DNA of 64,000 bases, taken from positions 1 to 64,000 of the forward strand of contig CARCZS010000011.1 of the NCBI GenBank assembly GCA_948956705.1, given 5' to 3'. This DNA comes from an uncultured Phocaeicola sp. (GTDB lineage: Bacteria; Bacteroidota; Bacteroidia; Bacteroidales; Bacteroidaceae). This document shows, one piece after another, positions 24,338 to 32,739 of the stretch. The notes beneath the pieces are model-generated. The model did not search any database and had not been told where the DNA came from. It worked only from the letters and a program-made list of their open reading frames with translations. Position 1 is the stretch's first letter. The number at the start of each line of letters is the position of its first letter. Both the position numbers and the translations under genes were made by a program.

Positions 24338-24371
24338 AAAGACAGAGTATGCATAACCATACCCTGTCTTT
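24338..24371 (+). terminator. hairpin after LysR gene
   Basis: AAAGACAGAGTATG at 24338-24351 pairs with CATACCCTGTCTTT at 24358-24371 with one mismatch; there is little T tract. The rest of 24316-24581 shows no gene and no trace of the relaxase expected after mobA. Confidence 0.55.
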
Positions 24372-24581
24372 CAAATTAGAGTTTCACACCACTACTCACA
24401 ATTATAGAGTTTTCAGACATACATCGGCTTTACAACATAGACGTGATTACGAATAAATTTCTTTGATTTGTTGTTTTGGCAATTTTCGGCATTCATTTCC
24501 TTTTTTCATTATTATCTATTTGTCCGATTTCCAGCACTACGTCCACTTATCAATAATTCATTGAGGATGGAATTGCAGGCT

Positions 24582-24998
24582 CTATCTTTGTTGCCACTTA
24601 GCCTCCATCTCCCTCGAAAGTTCCACAATCTCCCGGCTCAGCTTCACAAGGTCGATGGTGCACTTCTCCAGCTTGTAGAGCAACGCCATCGCCTTCTTCT
24701 CCGAAAAGTGGATGCGCAACTCTTTCACAACCTGATTGTAGTTCGTGCCTATGCAGCGGAACTGGGCGTGGAAGTCCGACAGTTTGGTGTAATAGTCCAC
24801 CAGCGTCTTGTCCACCTTCAGCACCTTGAACTTCTGTCCGAAGAAGTGCGCCTTGAGAAAGACGGCTTTCGCGTACACGTTAGATTCCTCGTACATCGTC
24901 AGGAACCTGTTCCATTCCACATCATCGAAGCGCACCATCACGCAGTGCGTCTTCGGGTTCAATTTGGGATTTCTCCCGTACTTGCTCTTCTTTTTCAT
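24582..24998 (-). CDS. orphan MobA-like relaxosome protein
   Basis: A 138-residue homologue of the E1 MobA (8781-9203). It has the ribbon-helix-helix-like HCVMVRFDDVEWNRFLTMYEES and the conserved NYNQVVKELRIHFSEKKAMALLYKLEKCTIDL. In E1 and in Bacteroides mobilizable elements a relaxase gene overlaps its 3' end; here the downstream sequence is non-coding and then holds the LysR gene in the opposite direction. This module has therefore lost its relaxase. An oriT-like region lies 100-170 bases upstream. Confidence 0.78.
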   Translation of the reverse strand: MKKKSKYGRNPKLNPKTHCVMVRFDDVEWNRFLTMYEESNVYAKAVFLKAHFFGQKFKVLKVDKTLVDYYTKLSDFHAQFRCIGTNYNQVVKELRIHFSEKKAMALLYKLEKCTIDLVKLSREIVELSREMEAKWQQR

Positions 24999-25106
24999 TC
25001 TTCTTATTCTTTCAATTTTATGGCTTGTCCATTGCTTAATCTTTGATTAATGAACCCCGAAATTATCCGACTGCGGAGGATAATTCTGCCCACGGCGGTG
25101 AAGGCA

Positions 25107-25170
25107 TTTTCAGTTACTTAGAATTATTCGGGTAACTGAAAATATATCTTGCTGTGTCTTTGAAGACACA
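25107..25170. other. oriT of the E2 mobilization module
   Basis: TTTTCAGTTAC at 25107-25117 pairs perfectly with GTAACTGAAAA at 25132-25142. CTTGCTGTGTC follows at 25148-25158. TGTGTCTT-tg-AAGACACA at 25153-25170 is a perfect 8-bp palindrome. The order (hairpin, CTTGCTRTGTC, palindrome) is the same as in the E1 oriT at 9337-9378. The surrounding gap 24999-25660 shows no other convincing gene. Confidence 0.65.
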
Positions 25171-25660
25171 AAAATCCTCCGTCTGTCGGATTGAGGGATA
25201 CCTTTCAGGACTCCGGCTGCGCCGCCATCAACGCCTCCTATTGTCTGGGAGTAAAGTTAAATCATTAATACAGTATTGAACAGGCACTTAACCCAGTCAA
25301 TGAGTGCCAATCTGCGCAACGTACTGCCACTTGCCGGAGAAGTTATACAAGTTCCAATACATCGTTGTTTATTTGCAGCATAATTCAAAAAACTAACGAT
25401 TTAAAGATATGAGAAACGGAATATTAAAATACCCCGAAAACTGCTTCATCGGACACTTGCCGAAGCGGATACCCGAACCGTCGGAAACCCGGTTATCCGA
25501 CAATTCGGTGACGTATAGATTCAATGACTTCATGACGCAATGTCGTCATTCATTGCTTATCTGTAACATTGATTCGGCACTGAACCTTATAGGAGGTAAT
25601 CTGCCTATATGTGTAATTATGGAAACGAAAAATCATCAATCATTAAAAAAGAAAGACTAT

Positions 25661-25972
25661 ATGGAAATCGTATCAATCGAGAGAAAGACCTTCGAGGAAC
25701 TGGTCGCCAAGTTCGACCGCTTTGTCAGCCGGATGGATGCCATCTGCCATCGGCACGGCGAAAAGAAAATGAGCGAGTGGATGGACAATCAGGACGTGTG
25801 CCGGATGCTCAACATCAGCCCACGCACGTTGCAGACGCTTCGGGACAACGGAACTTTGGCATACAGCCAAATCAACCACAAGACCTATTACCGTCCCGAA
25901 GACGTGCAGCGTATCATCTCCATTGTGGAGGACAGGCGAAAGGAAGCAAAGTTCAGAGGAAAAACAATCTGA
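25661..25972 (+). CDS. helix-turn-helix protein, excisionase-like
   Basis: A 103-residue protein with an N-terminal coiled segment (TFEELVAKFDRFVSRMDAICHRHG) and a HTH (WMDNQDVCRMLNISPRTLQTLRDNGTLAYSQIN), ending in a basic tail. It is homologous in layout to the E1 gene at 7048-7329. I chose the ATG at 25661; in-frame ATGs at 25619 and 25409 would add up to 84 residues with no domain look. It is first of a two-gene HTH unit. Likely an excision or transfer regulator of this module. Confidence 0.68.
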   Translation: MEIVSIERKTFEELVAKFDRFVSRMDAICHRHGEKKMSEWMDNQDVCRMLNISPRTLQTLRDNGTLAYSQINHKTYYRPEDVQRIISIVEDRRKEAKFRGKTI

Positions 25973-26000
25973 GAACTAAGTAGAGTGATAACAATAATAC

Positions 26001-26012
26001 CCACTAAATCCA
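26001..26012 (+). promoter_or_regulatory. leader motif CCACTAAATCCA
   Basis: Exact copy of the 12-mer seen in E1 at 7406 and 10121, here 7 bases before the HTH gene ATG at 26020. It is the only copy noted in E2. Confidence 0.35.
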
Positions 26013-26019
26013 GAGTAAT

Positions 26020-26325
26020 ATGAACAAACTGATTAACAAAGACAACGAGTGGATAATCCACTTCATAGGCAGCCTCGACCGCCTGCTGGACAACGTTGAG
26101 CATCTGACCGCCAACTACCGCCCGACACTGAACGGGGAGCGTTTCTTCACAGACAAGGAGGTGTCGGCACGGTTGAAGGTGAGTCGCCGGACGCTTCAGG
26201 ACTACCGTAACGAGGGGCGTATAGCCTACATTCAGTTGGGCGGTAAAATCCTCTATCGTGAATCCGACATCGAAAGGATGCTGGCTGACAGCTACCGCTC
26301 TGCTTACCAACTGACGGCAACCTGA
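26020..26325 (+). CDS. helix-turn-helix protein, excisionase-like
   Basis: A 101-residue protein homologous to the E1 protein at 6758-7051. It shares YRPTLNGERFFTDKEVSARLKVSRRTLQDYRNEGRIAY (E1: YHPLLNGKRFITDAQLAATLGVSRRTTQDYRDKGYIPY), then GGKILYRESDIERML. Typical excisionase-like winged HTH. It is the second gene of the pair and carries the leader motif shared with E1. The following 207 bases to 26532 show no gene. Confidence 0.7.
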   Translation: MNKLINKDNEWIIHFIGSLDRLLDNVEHLTANYRPTLNGERFFTDKEVSARLKVSRRTLQDYRNEGRIAYIQLGGKILYRESDIERMLADSYRSAYQLTAT

Positions 26326-26532
26326 TTTCCCGTCAGTCGCTTGTTTCCGTTGCCGGATGCCTTTCAAGCGTGTGGCTGGCAGTGGCAAGATTTTCGGGCG
26401 GAATACGCTCAACCCCGTTTGAGGAAGATTCTGCCCGAAACGGCTTTTGCCGCTCGACCTTGCCAATGCCGTCAAAGCCACACGCTACCTTTGCATACGA
26501 GCATCGGGAACGGGTGGCTGACGGGATGAACC

Positions 26533-26907
26533 TCAACTATACCATAGGTTGCCGCCCTTGCCATAGGAAACAAACAATGTGACCGGGCTTCCTTTCTTGG
26601 TGGTGCAGATTTCATTTATTACGAACCGTCTGAACAAAAGGGTCCCTTTGCTACATATTTTGAAAGCGATGGCTATAATCATTTCAAGGTCATACACATC
26701 ATAGCTGATGCCGTCAAGCTGCTTGATGTATTTCATCGTATCAGCCTCGCTTAACTCCTTGTTTTTGTAGATTGCCCGTATCGCCTTACGGATGTCGCAC
26801 GAGAATACCCCGAACAGGTCGGCTATCTCAAACTTGGTCATCCACACGGGAGCGGTTGGGATTGTAATTGCGCCTGTTTCACTGATTGTTATTATTCCTC
26901 TGTTCAT
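26533..26907 (-). CDS. hypothetical protein with possible HTH
   Basis: A 124-residue protein I do not assign to a family. The middle (APVWMTKFEIADLFGVFSCDIRKAIRAIYKNKELSEAD) reads like a DNA-binding helix-turn-helix similar to the N-terminus of RhuM-like proteins. The last 40 residues are basic (FRRFVINEICTTKKGSPVTLFVSYGKGG). It lies 25 bases after the integrase pair, in the same direction, and may be cotranscribed with it as an accessory or regulator. Confidence 0.5.
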   Translation of the reverse strand: MNRGIITISETGAITIPTAPVWMTKFEIADLFGVFSCDIRKAIRAIYKNKELSEADTMKYIKQLDGISYDVYDLEMIIAIAFKICSKGTLLFRRFVINEICTTKKGSPVTLFVSYGKGGNLWYS

Positions 26908-26932
26908 AATTCCCTTATCTTATGATGATTAT

Positions 26933-28144
26933 TTATGATTTTTTCTTTTCGCCAGCCGATATTATCTTTCTTCGTTCCATCAGTTTGTCCATATCTTCCG
27001 AGATTTTATCGTCAGTAACTCTGGCATAGCCTTGTGTCGTTCGGATATTCGTATGCCCCATCATCTTGCTGATACTCTCTATCGGCACACCTGCTGATAA
27101 CGTCAAAGTTCCGAACGAATGGCGGCTCGCATGGTAGCTGAGGTTTTCTTTGACGCCTGCCACAATGCCAATTTCGTGGATGCAGTACCACAGCATATCA
27201 CGTTTAGGCAAAGGGAATATCGGACTGTTATCATCAGTAGTATTATACAGTGATAAAATTTGCTCTGCCACTGGGTGGAGTGGTATAAAGGACTCTACGT
27301 CTGTCTTTTTCCTGTTGATACGGATGAAACGTCTTCCGTCCGCTGTCATTCCGATATGTGAGGGATAAAGCCTTTTCACATCGACATACGATAACCCGGA
27401 AAAACAGGAAAAGATGAACGCCCTTCGTGTAAGTTCCTGCAACCTTTCCGGCATGGGCTGTTCCATAATCCGTTGCAGTTCGGCTCTGCTTATGTGTCTT
27501 AGCTTGTAGTCTGGCTTCTTTTCATAAGGGACATCCGAAAGCGGATTGAAACGGATAACTTCTCTGTCAACGGCAATATAGATAAGCCTGTTCAGCCATG
27601 TAAGGCAGTGGTTGATATGTCCGGCTCCGCAACCTTTGGCTTTCAGGTATAGTTTATAGTCCCAGCCGAAATCTTCGGTGATATCCTCGAAAGCGATGTC
27701 ACGCCTGTTCAATGACAGGAGGTATTCGTGAAGGTATGCCTGTGAGGATCTGGACTGGCGATAGGAAGAAGTGGAGTTTATCACTTCGGAGCGTATTCTG
27801 AGCCTTTCCTGTTCTTCCTCTCCGGTTTTAAGCAGTGTGACCGGTATGTCTGCTACACGGGTGATTTCATTCTTCAGTATCTCCGCTGTAACCATTCCGG
27901 TTTCCTTCAGCAGATTGGCATAGAATGTTTCTATCTTGGTGCGCAATTCTCCAAGAAGGTTGTTTGTCCTTATATTTTTCACCTCTCCTGTCTTGGCTTT
28001 CCAATCTTCGGGGATGCAATAATAGCCTGTTGAAAACACGCTGTTTTTGCCGTCAACCGTGATACGGCACATAATGGCGGTGGTTCCGTCAGCTTTGACC
28101 TTGCTGCGGTTAATGTAGTATAGTATTGAAAATGTACTTCGCAT
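26933..28144 (-). CDS. tyrosine recombinase A of tandem pair
   Basis: A 403-residue Bacteroides-type recombinase. It has an N-terminal arm-binding domain (FSILYYINRSKVKADGTTAIMCRITVDG), a SAM-like core-binding domain, and a catalytic domain with HASRHSF, MMGHTNIRTTQGYAR and the tyrosine nucleophile in the latter. The usual first arginine position is serine (SGLSYVDV), as in IntDOT. It is encoded 21 bases after a second, different recombinase and may act with it. Tandem recombinases occur in some Bacteroides transposons where both are needed. Confidence 0.85.
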   Translation of the reverse strand: MRSTFSILYYINRSKVKADGTTAIMCRITVDGKNSVFSTGYYCIPEDWKAKTGEVKNIRTNNLLGELRTKIETFYANLLKETGMVTAEILKNEITRVADIPVTLLKTGEEEQERLRIRSEVINSTSSYRQSRSSQAYLHEYLLSLNRRDIAFEDITEDFGWDYKLYLKAKGCGAGHINHCLTWLNRLIYIAVDREVIRFNPLSDVPYEKKPDYKLRHISRAELQRIMEQPMPERLQELTRRAFIFSCFSGLSYVDVKRLYPSHIGMTADGRRFIRINRKKTDVESFIPLHPVAEQILSLYNTTDDNSPIFPLPKRDMLWYCIHEIGIVAGVKENLSYHASRHSFGTLTLSAGVPIESISKMMGHTNIRTTQGYARVTDDKISEDMDKLMERRKIISAGEKKKS

Positions 28145-28165
28145 AATTATCTTGTTTTAATGTGA

Positions 28166-29395
28166 TTAAAGGATGAGTTTCAGATCCTTTGTCGCCTCGA
28201 TGTATTTGTCCATATCCTCAAAGAGTTTCTTCGGGGTCACACGGGCATATACTTGGGTAGTCCTTATATCTGCGTGTCCCAGCATCTTGCTGACTGTCTC
28301 TATAGGAACACCGTTTTCGAGTGTCATCAGGGTCGAGAACGAGTGCCGTCCCATATGGTAGGATAACCGCCCTTTGATTCCGACTTTCATCTTGATGCTT
28401 GTCAGACACCATTTCAGGGCTTGATAAGGAATGACGGGGAACAGGGTGGCTCGCGTATCGTCACGGTATTTCTCTATGAGGGCTATTGCCTCAGGCAACA
28501 GTTTAACCCGGCTTAACTGCCCGTTCTTGCCCCTGCGGTATTTCAGCCATAAAGCCCCGTTATCATCCTTTGAGAGGTTGTCGGAAGTGATGGCGACCAC
28601 ATCCACATAAGAGGTTCCGGCATAACAGGCGAAAAGGAACAAGTCCCTGACTATGGAATGTTCCGGGCGGCATCCGGTAAGCTCGATGTCCCGTATCTTC
28701 TCAAAATCTTCCCTGCACAACGCTCTCGGCGGTGTCTCTTTCTGTTTGGGTAATTTGTAATGTTCAAAATACAACTTGTCCGAGTATCCTTCCTTGAATG
28801 CGATACGGCAAATCTTTTTCAGGATAGCCAGATAGTGGCGTACCGTCTGGACTCCCAATCCTCTTTCAATGACGATATACTCCTGAAATTCCCGTATGAA
28901 CAGTTCGTTGAGCTGGCAGAAGGCAAGGTCGGACACCTTGAACTTGCTTTTGACGAAATCAGCAAGACGGCTACGGGTATAAAGATAGTTCGGGAGTGTG
29001 CGGTGGGACACGTCTATTCCCACACGCGCCCTGATTTCCTCGATATGCCTGTCAAAGAGTTTGAACAAGGTCATCTGGGTGTCCATACTGCCTTGAAACG
29101 TATCCTTGACCGCCATAGCATCAAACTCCTGCTTACGTTCCAGCAAAGCATCAAATGCCGAATTGACGGCAAGCAACAGTTTTTCAATTTTGGCATTGGT
29201 TTCCACCGCCTCCTTGCTCTTGCCGTTCAGACGGCTTTCACGGGGATTCCACAGTTCGGGAGGGCATGACAGCTTACAACTGAATTGCGCCATCGTGCGG
29301 TTCACCGTGATGCGTCCCATGATGGGAGCCTTGCCCGACTTGTCCAGTCCGCTCTTTTTGAGGTAGAGCAGCACCTTGAATTTTTCTACTTTCAT
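28166..29395 (-). CDS. tyrosine recombinase B of tandem pair
   Basis: A 409-residue recombinase. The N-terminal domain is KVLLYLKKSGLDKSGKAPIMGRITVNR. The catalytic motifs are HMGRHSF and LGHADIRTTQVYARV, and the first arginine position is serine (AGTSYVDV). The ATG at 29395 is chosen because the 34 residues before it do not look like this family, and a -7-like box (TAAATTTG, minus strand, 29414-29421) lies just upstream. It is the first gene of a two-recombinase operon. Confidence 0.85.
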   Translation of the reverse strand: MKVEKFKVLLYLKKSGLDKSGKAPIMGRITVNRTMAQFSCKLSCPPELWNPRESRLNGKSKEAVETNAKIEKLLLAVNSAFDALLERKQEFDAMAVKDTFQGSMDTQMTLFKLFDRHIEEIRARVGIDVSHRTLPNYLYTRSRLADFVKSKFKVSDLAFCQLNELFIREFQEYIVIERGLGVQTVRHYLAILKKICRIAFKEGYSDKLYFEHYKLPKQKETPPRALCREDFEKIRDIELTGCRPEHSIVRDLFLFACYAGTSYVDVVAITSDNLSKDDNGALWLKYRRGKNGQLSRVKLLPEAIALIEKYRDDTRATLFPVIPYQALKWCLTSIKMKVGIKGRLSYHMGRHSFSTLMTLENGVPIETVSKMLGHADIRTTQVYARVTPKKLFEDMDKYIEATKDLKLIL

Positions 29396-29544
29396 ACGCT
29401 TATATTTTAAGTGCAAATTTACTTGCCATATAAGCGTCCCTTGATACGCAAAACACTGTGTATTAACGCAAACAAAACGGTGAGGATTTCTTTTCATCGC
29501 TTGCCGTTACCTATTCCCGTTTCGGTAACTGCCCGACTAACGAT

Positions 29545-29859
29545 TTGGTAACTGAACAACCTCAATATTCTGTTGTAGTTTGCATTTTCTCAACTTCGCA
29601 AAATGCCGAAATATCGCTTATTCCTAACGGTTTACATTTTATCTTTACCTATCCACAGTCGCTTGCTTTGGCTATTCTGTTGCACACGGCCCGCCACAGC
29701 TTTGCCTGCACAGTGGCACTCAGACAAGGTATTCCCAAAGAGGTATTGCAAATCATGATGGGGCATACTTCTATCAAAACCACTGAAATCTATGCGAAGC
29801 TGCCCATGCAAGTGGTTTCGCAGCAACTGGATAAAAAGTTATTCCTTACGTGGAAGTAA
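29545..29859 (+). pseudogene. C-terminal fragment of a tyrosine recombinase
   Basis: From about 29676 the frame encodes only the end of a catalytic domain (LLHTARHSFACTVALRQGIPKEVLQIMMGHTSIKTTEIYAK), with box residues H, R, H and Y but no core-binding domain. The preceding 40 codons do not look like an integrase. It is of a different subfamily from the truncated integrase at 17854, so the two are probably not halves of one gene. It likely marks the edge of an older element. 29860-29988 holds no gene. Confidence 0.7.
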
Positions 29860-29988
29860 TGGAATTAGTACAAAAGGGGATTCATGTAAGATTGTAATCG
29901 TGTATAGGTATAAGAATAAAAGCTATGTATCAAATTATCAACTATTTAATTTTTATTTCCCTCTACATATACATATATTAAATCATTA

Positions 29989-30082
29989 TTGGAGCTAAAA
30001 CATGATAAAAACCTATCTTTGAAAAGAAGTAACAAATTAGCCCCCCTATAATGATATCCCTATGGGGGACTGATTTGTTACT
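29989..30082 (+). promoter_or_regulatory. promoter followed by a long hairpin
   Basis: TTG at 29989-29991, a 21-base spacer and TATCTTTG at 30013-30020. The transcript would begin almost at once with AGTAACAAATTAG (30028-30040), which pairs with CTGATTTGTTACT (30070-30082). C- and G-rich arms lie between. No gene follows on this strand, so it may drive an antisense or small RNA toward the convergent gene ending at 30219. Confidence 0.45.
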
Positions 30083-30218
30083 AAGAATTCATATTGACGG
30101 TTCAAATTTAGTCCGTATAAAAGAGACTATAAAAACATAAAAGCGGATATAAGTAGATTGATTATTGATACTATCCCCAATATCCAACACCATAAATTTA
30201 GTGTAGAAGTCTTTTTTT

Positions 30219-31055
30219 CTAACATTTTTTTTCTTCGTATAGCCTTTTCTCTGAATCTATACGAACTTTATCCACAAGCGATTCTGTATAAACCATCGCA
30301 TCAGAAGCAGAACCTATTTTATCGTAAGTGTTATTTGTTCGTTCAATTTCTTCATTAATTTTGATGTTATAATATAATTTCATTTCATGCAGAAATTCAA
30401 ATTTTGCAGAGTTGGTTTGTGTATTTATCTGTTTGAGTAAAAGATCATGGCTTTCTTGCATTTTTGTGATTAGTCCTGTTAAACTTAATTCATTTGATTG
30501 GGCATTTTCTGTTCCTTTTATAGATAGAATTTCTTTCTCTAATAACTTACATCTATTTGAAAGCTTTTCTACCTTATTAAATAAATCTTCTTGGGCTTTC
30601 AACTGTTGCACAACACCTAATAAGGATTCTTTAGCCCTTTGGCTTATTTTATGTTTAGAAGCGTCCTTCAAACCGGATGTGATTGTGTCTATGACCACCC
30701 TTGTAGTAGCAATATTTGCGACACCTAATCCAAAAAGATATTTTGTTGCATCTGTAATATTTGTTAAATTGTCAAACATTACTTTTTGAGCGTCTGCTAT
30801 ATTTTGAATACCAACAGCCAACTCGAGACCAGAATTTTGTAGAGCTTCAATCGCTTCTTTCTTGTCTTTACCGGTTAAACTCCAACCTGCACTTTTTTTA
30901 CTTGCAGCGTCAGCACTATCCTTAGCATTTCTAGCTGCTTCTAAAGCTTTTTCTACATTTTCAGCTGATTGGCTTATTGTTTCGATTTTTGAAAGAACAG
31001 TAGGAGCTAAATTTGCAGGAACCAACTGAATATTGTTATTTATATTATTATCCAT
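30219..31055 (-). CDS. coiled-coil protein of unknown two-gene module
   Basis: A 278-residue protein of no family I can name. Long helices dominate: heptad-rich stretches at about 20-60 and 160-260 flank a hydrophobic segment (TKYLFGLGVANIATTRVVIDTI, about 115-136). A motif SAGWSLTGKDKKEAIEALQ near 55 looks conserved in style. Its ATG overlaps the stop of the upstream membrane-protein gene (TAATG), so the two are translationally coupled. The architecture recalls helical pore-forming or membrane-scaffold proteins, but that is speculation. Confidence 0.6.
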   Translation of the reverse strand: MDNNINNNIQLVPANLAPTVLSKIETISQSAENVEKALEAARNAKDSADAASKKSAGWSLTGKDKKEAIEALQNSGLELAVGIQNIADAQKVMFDNLTNITDATKYLFGLGVANIATTRVVIDTITSGLKDASKHKISQRAKESLLGVVQQLKAQEDLFNKVEKLSNRCKLLEKEILSIKGTENAQSNELSLTGLITKMQESHDLLLKQINTQTNSAKFEFLHEMKLYYNIKINEEIERTNNTYDKIGSASDAMVYTESLVDKVRIDSEKRLYEEKKC

Positions 31056-32652
31056 TAGTTGAGTATATCTTTAATTTCGTCTATTAGGTCAGGATTATTT
31101 TTTTCGATGTTTTCTTCATTATTTGATATAGAATTCAAGTCCTCAGATATAGAATCCCAAGAAGTTGTAAAATATGATATAGATTGTTTAACAATTGCAG
31201 TTGTTTCCTGTACGGCTATACTTGCGTCTTTTGCAGATATCCACATATCAGCATTTTTATACATCATCTTGGCATTGTAAAGCTCTATTTGCTGCTGGTA
31301 TAACAATTGTCGTTCTCGGTCTTTTTTTTGTTTTTTAAATTCCATTTTAGTGTCTGTCCAAACAGCAATAGCAAAACGTCCAATGCCTACAAAATTTATA
31401 TGCAATATAAAATTAGAAGCAAATACTGCTGGTTCACCTCCAGATTTCATACCTGAGCGAATAGCTGCATCTGCCATATCAACTGCCATAAAAGTACCTG
31501 ATGCTATTGTTAGCATTCTATTGATTGTGCGATTATTAACCGGTATAACATTTTTCCAATTAACATCTGCCCATTTTTCACATTTTTGTTTTTCAATGAT
31601 TAGTCTACGTACAAAATAGAAAGTTCTGACAATAATCTCATTCAGAATAATAGGAATTGCCTGTTTTCCAAGATATTCAACGACTGCAACCTCTGCTCTC
31701 ATATCAAACTTGTCTTTTGAATAAATATCACTGACAATTCCTGATAAAGAAGTCATATTTAATGGGGGAATAGAAGCTATTTCTTTCAACAAAGAAAGAA
31801 ATAAACCAGGCACCCCCATTCCTTCTCCAGCAGTATTCTTGGAGCCTGCCATATCGCTTGCTAAATGCCCGAACCAATTATAAGCAATTAGCACAACCTC
31901 AATTACCGCAGGAGATGCAGCTAATGCAAGAACCAATTTCTTTATTGGTTTTGGTAATTTGCTGTAATTATCTGAATTTTTAGATTTTGCCAAATGAATG
32001 AGCCACAATAATATACCCGAGATTATGATGGGAAGCCAAATTTTAAGCCATTGTTTAGGACTTGTATCTATTGTTTGGAAATGCCAATTTCCCTTTTTGT
32101 CTACAAATATACCTAGCCGCAGAAAAGATACAATAATTGCTGCAAGTAACCCAATAGGAGTAGGGTGATGCGCAATATCTTCAAGATGATGAAGTCTGGA
32201 ACTGCTAATTCCAGTTGCTTTCCAAATGTTATCTTGATCAACATGGAATTTGCCTTCTAAAAAACTAATAGCACCTTTTAATCGCCCATCGCCACTATAA
32301 CCATTCTTTTTTGCATAAGCTTCGATAAACTTATTTATATGTTTATGGCTGTCAGCTTTAAATTCCGCAAAATTAAACTCTCCAACAAAAAAAGAATCAA
32401 TAAGAGCACATAAAACTCCACTACTAACCGCAACAAGATTATCAAATCCGTCTGTATGATTTGTTAGTTTGTCAATATCCTTATTGATTTATCAATCAAA
32501 TTTTGCACATTAGAAATTCGACTATTGATATCAGAGAGACTTTCTTCAATTATAGCCCGTTGGTTACTTAATTTTTCATCAATAAGAGAAACTACAGAAT
32601 ATTCCACCTGCGTTTCGTCACTATCTAATTTAAAATTGATAAGATCTTTCAT
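31055..32652 (-). pseudogene. membrane protein of unknown two-gene module, frameshifted
   Basis: Two frames together make one protein of about 530 residues. The first 62 codons (start 32652, coiled-coil) end at 32464. The other frame is open from about 32490 to 31055 and begins with sequence that continues naturally (INKDIDKLTNHTDGFDN). A single base deletion in an A run near 32480-32490 would explain it. Downstream come a conserved-looking block (LHHLEDIAHHPTPIGLLAAII), two hydrophobic helices near 32030-32150, more helices, and a coiled-coil tail. No family recognised. It is coupled to the next gene by TAATG. A sequencing error is possible. Confidence 0.6.
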
Positions 32653-32739
32653 TTATAGTATACATTTTGAAATATGTTACAGTATATTTATTGCAAAATT
32701 AATCATTTAATTGGATTGTTGAATCTTGTATAACTAAAA

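Noticed and set aside
29396..29497. A longer N-terminus for recombinase B starting at 29497.
   Set aside because: The extra 34 residues are not family-like and a -7-like box lies inside this stretch, so the ATG at 29395 is preferred.
17854..29859. The idea that the truncated integrase at 17854 and the C-terminal fragment at 29545 are two halves of one gene split by an insertion.
   Set aside because: The fragment already contains its own HTARHS box and belongs to a different subfamily, so the pieces overlap rather than join.
32497..32503. A canonical -1 slippery heptamer AAATTTG (minus strand) in the first frame of the split membrane-protein gene.
   Set aside because: A -1 shift at this point reads TGA three codons later, so programmed frameshifting here cannot join the two frames.
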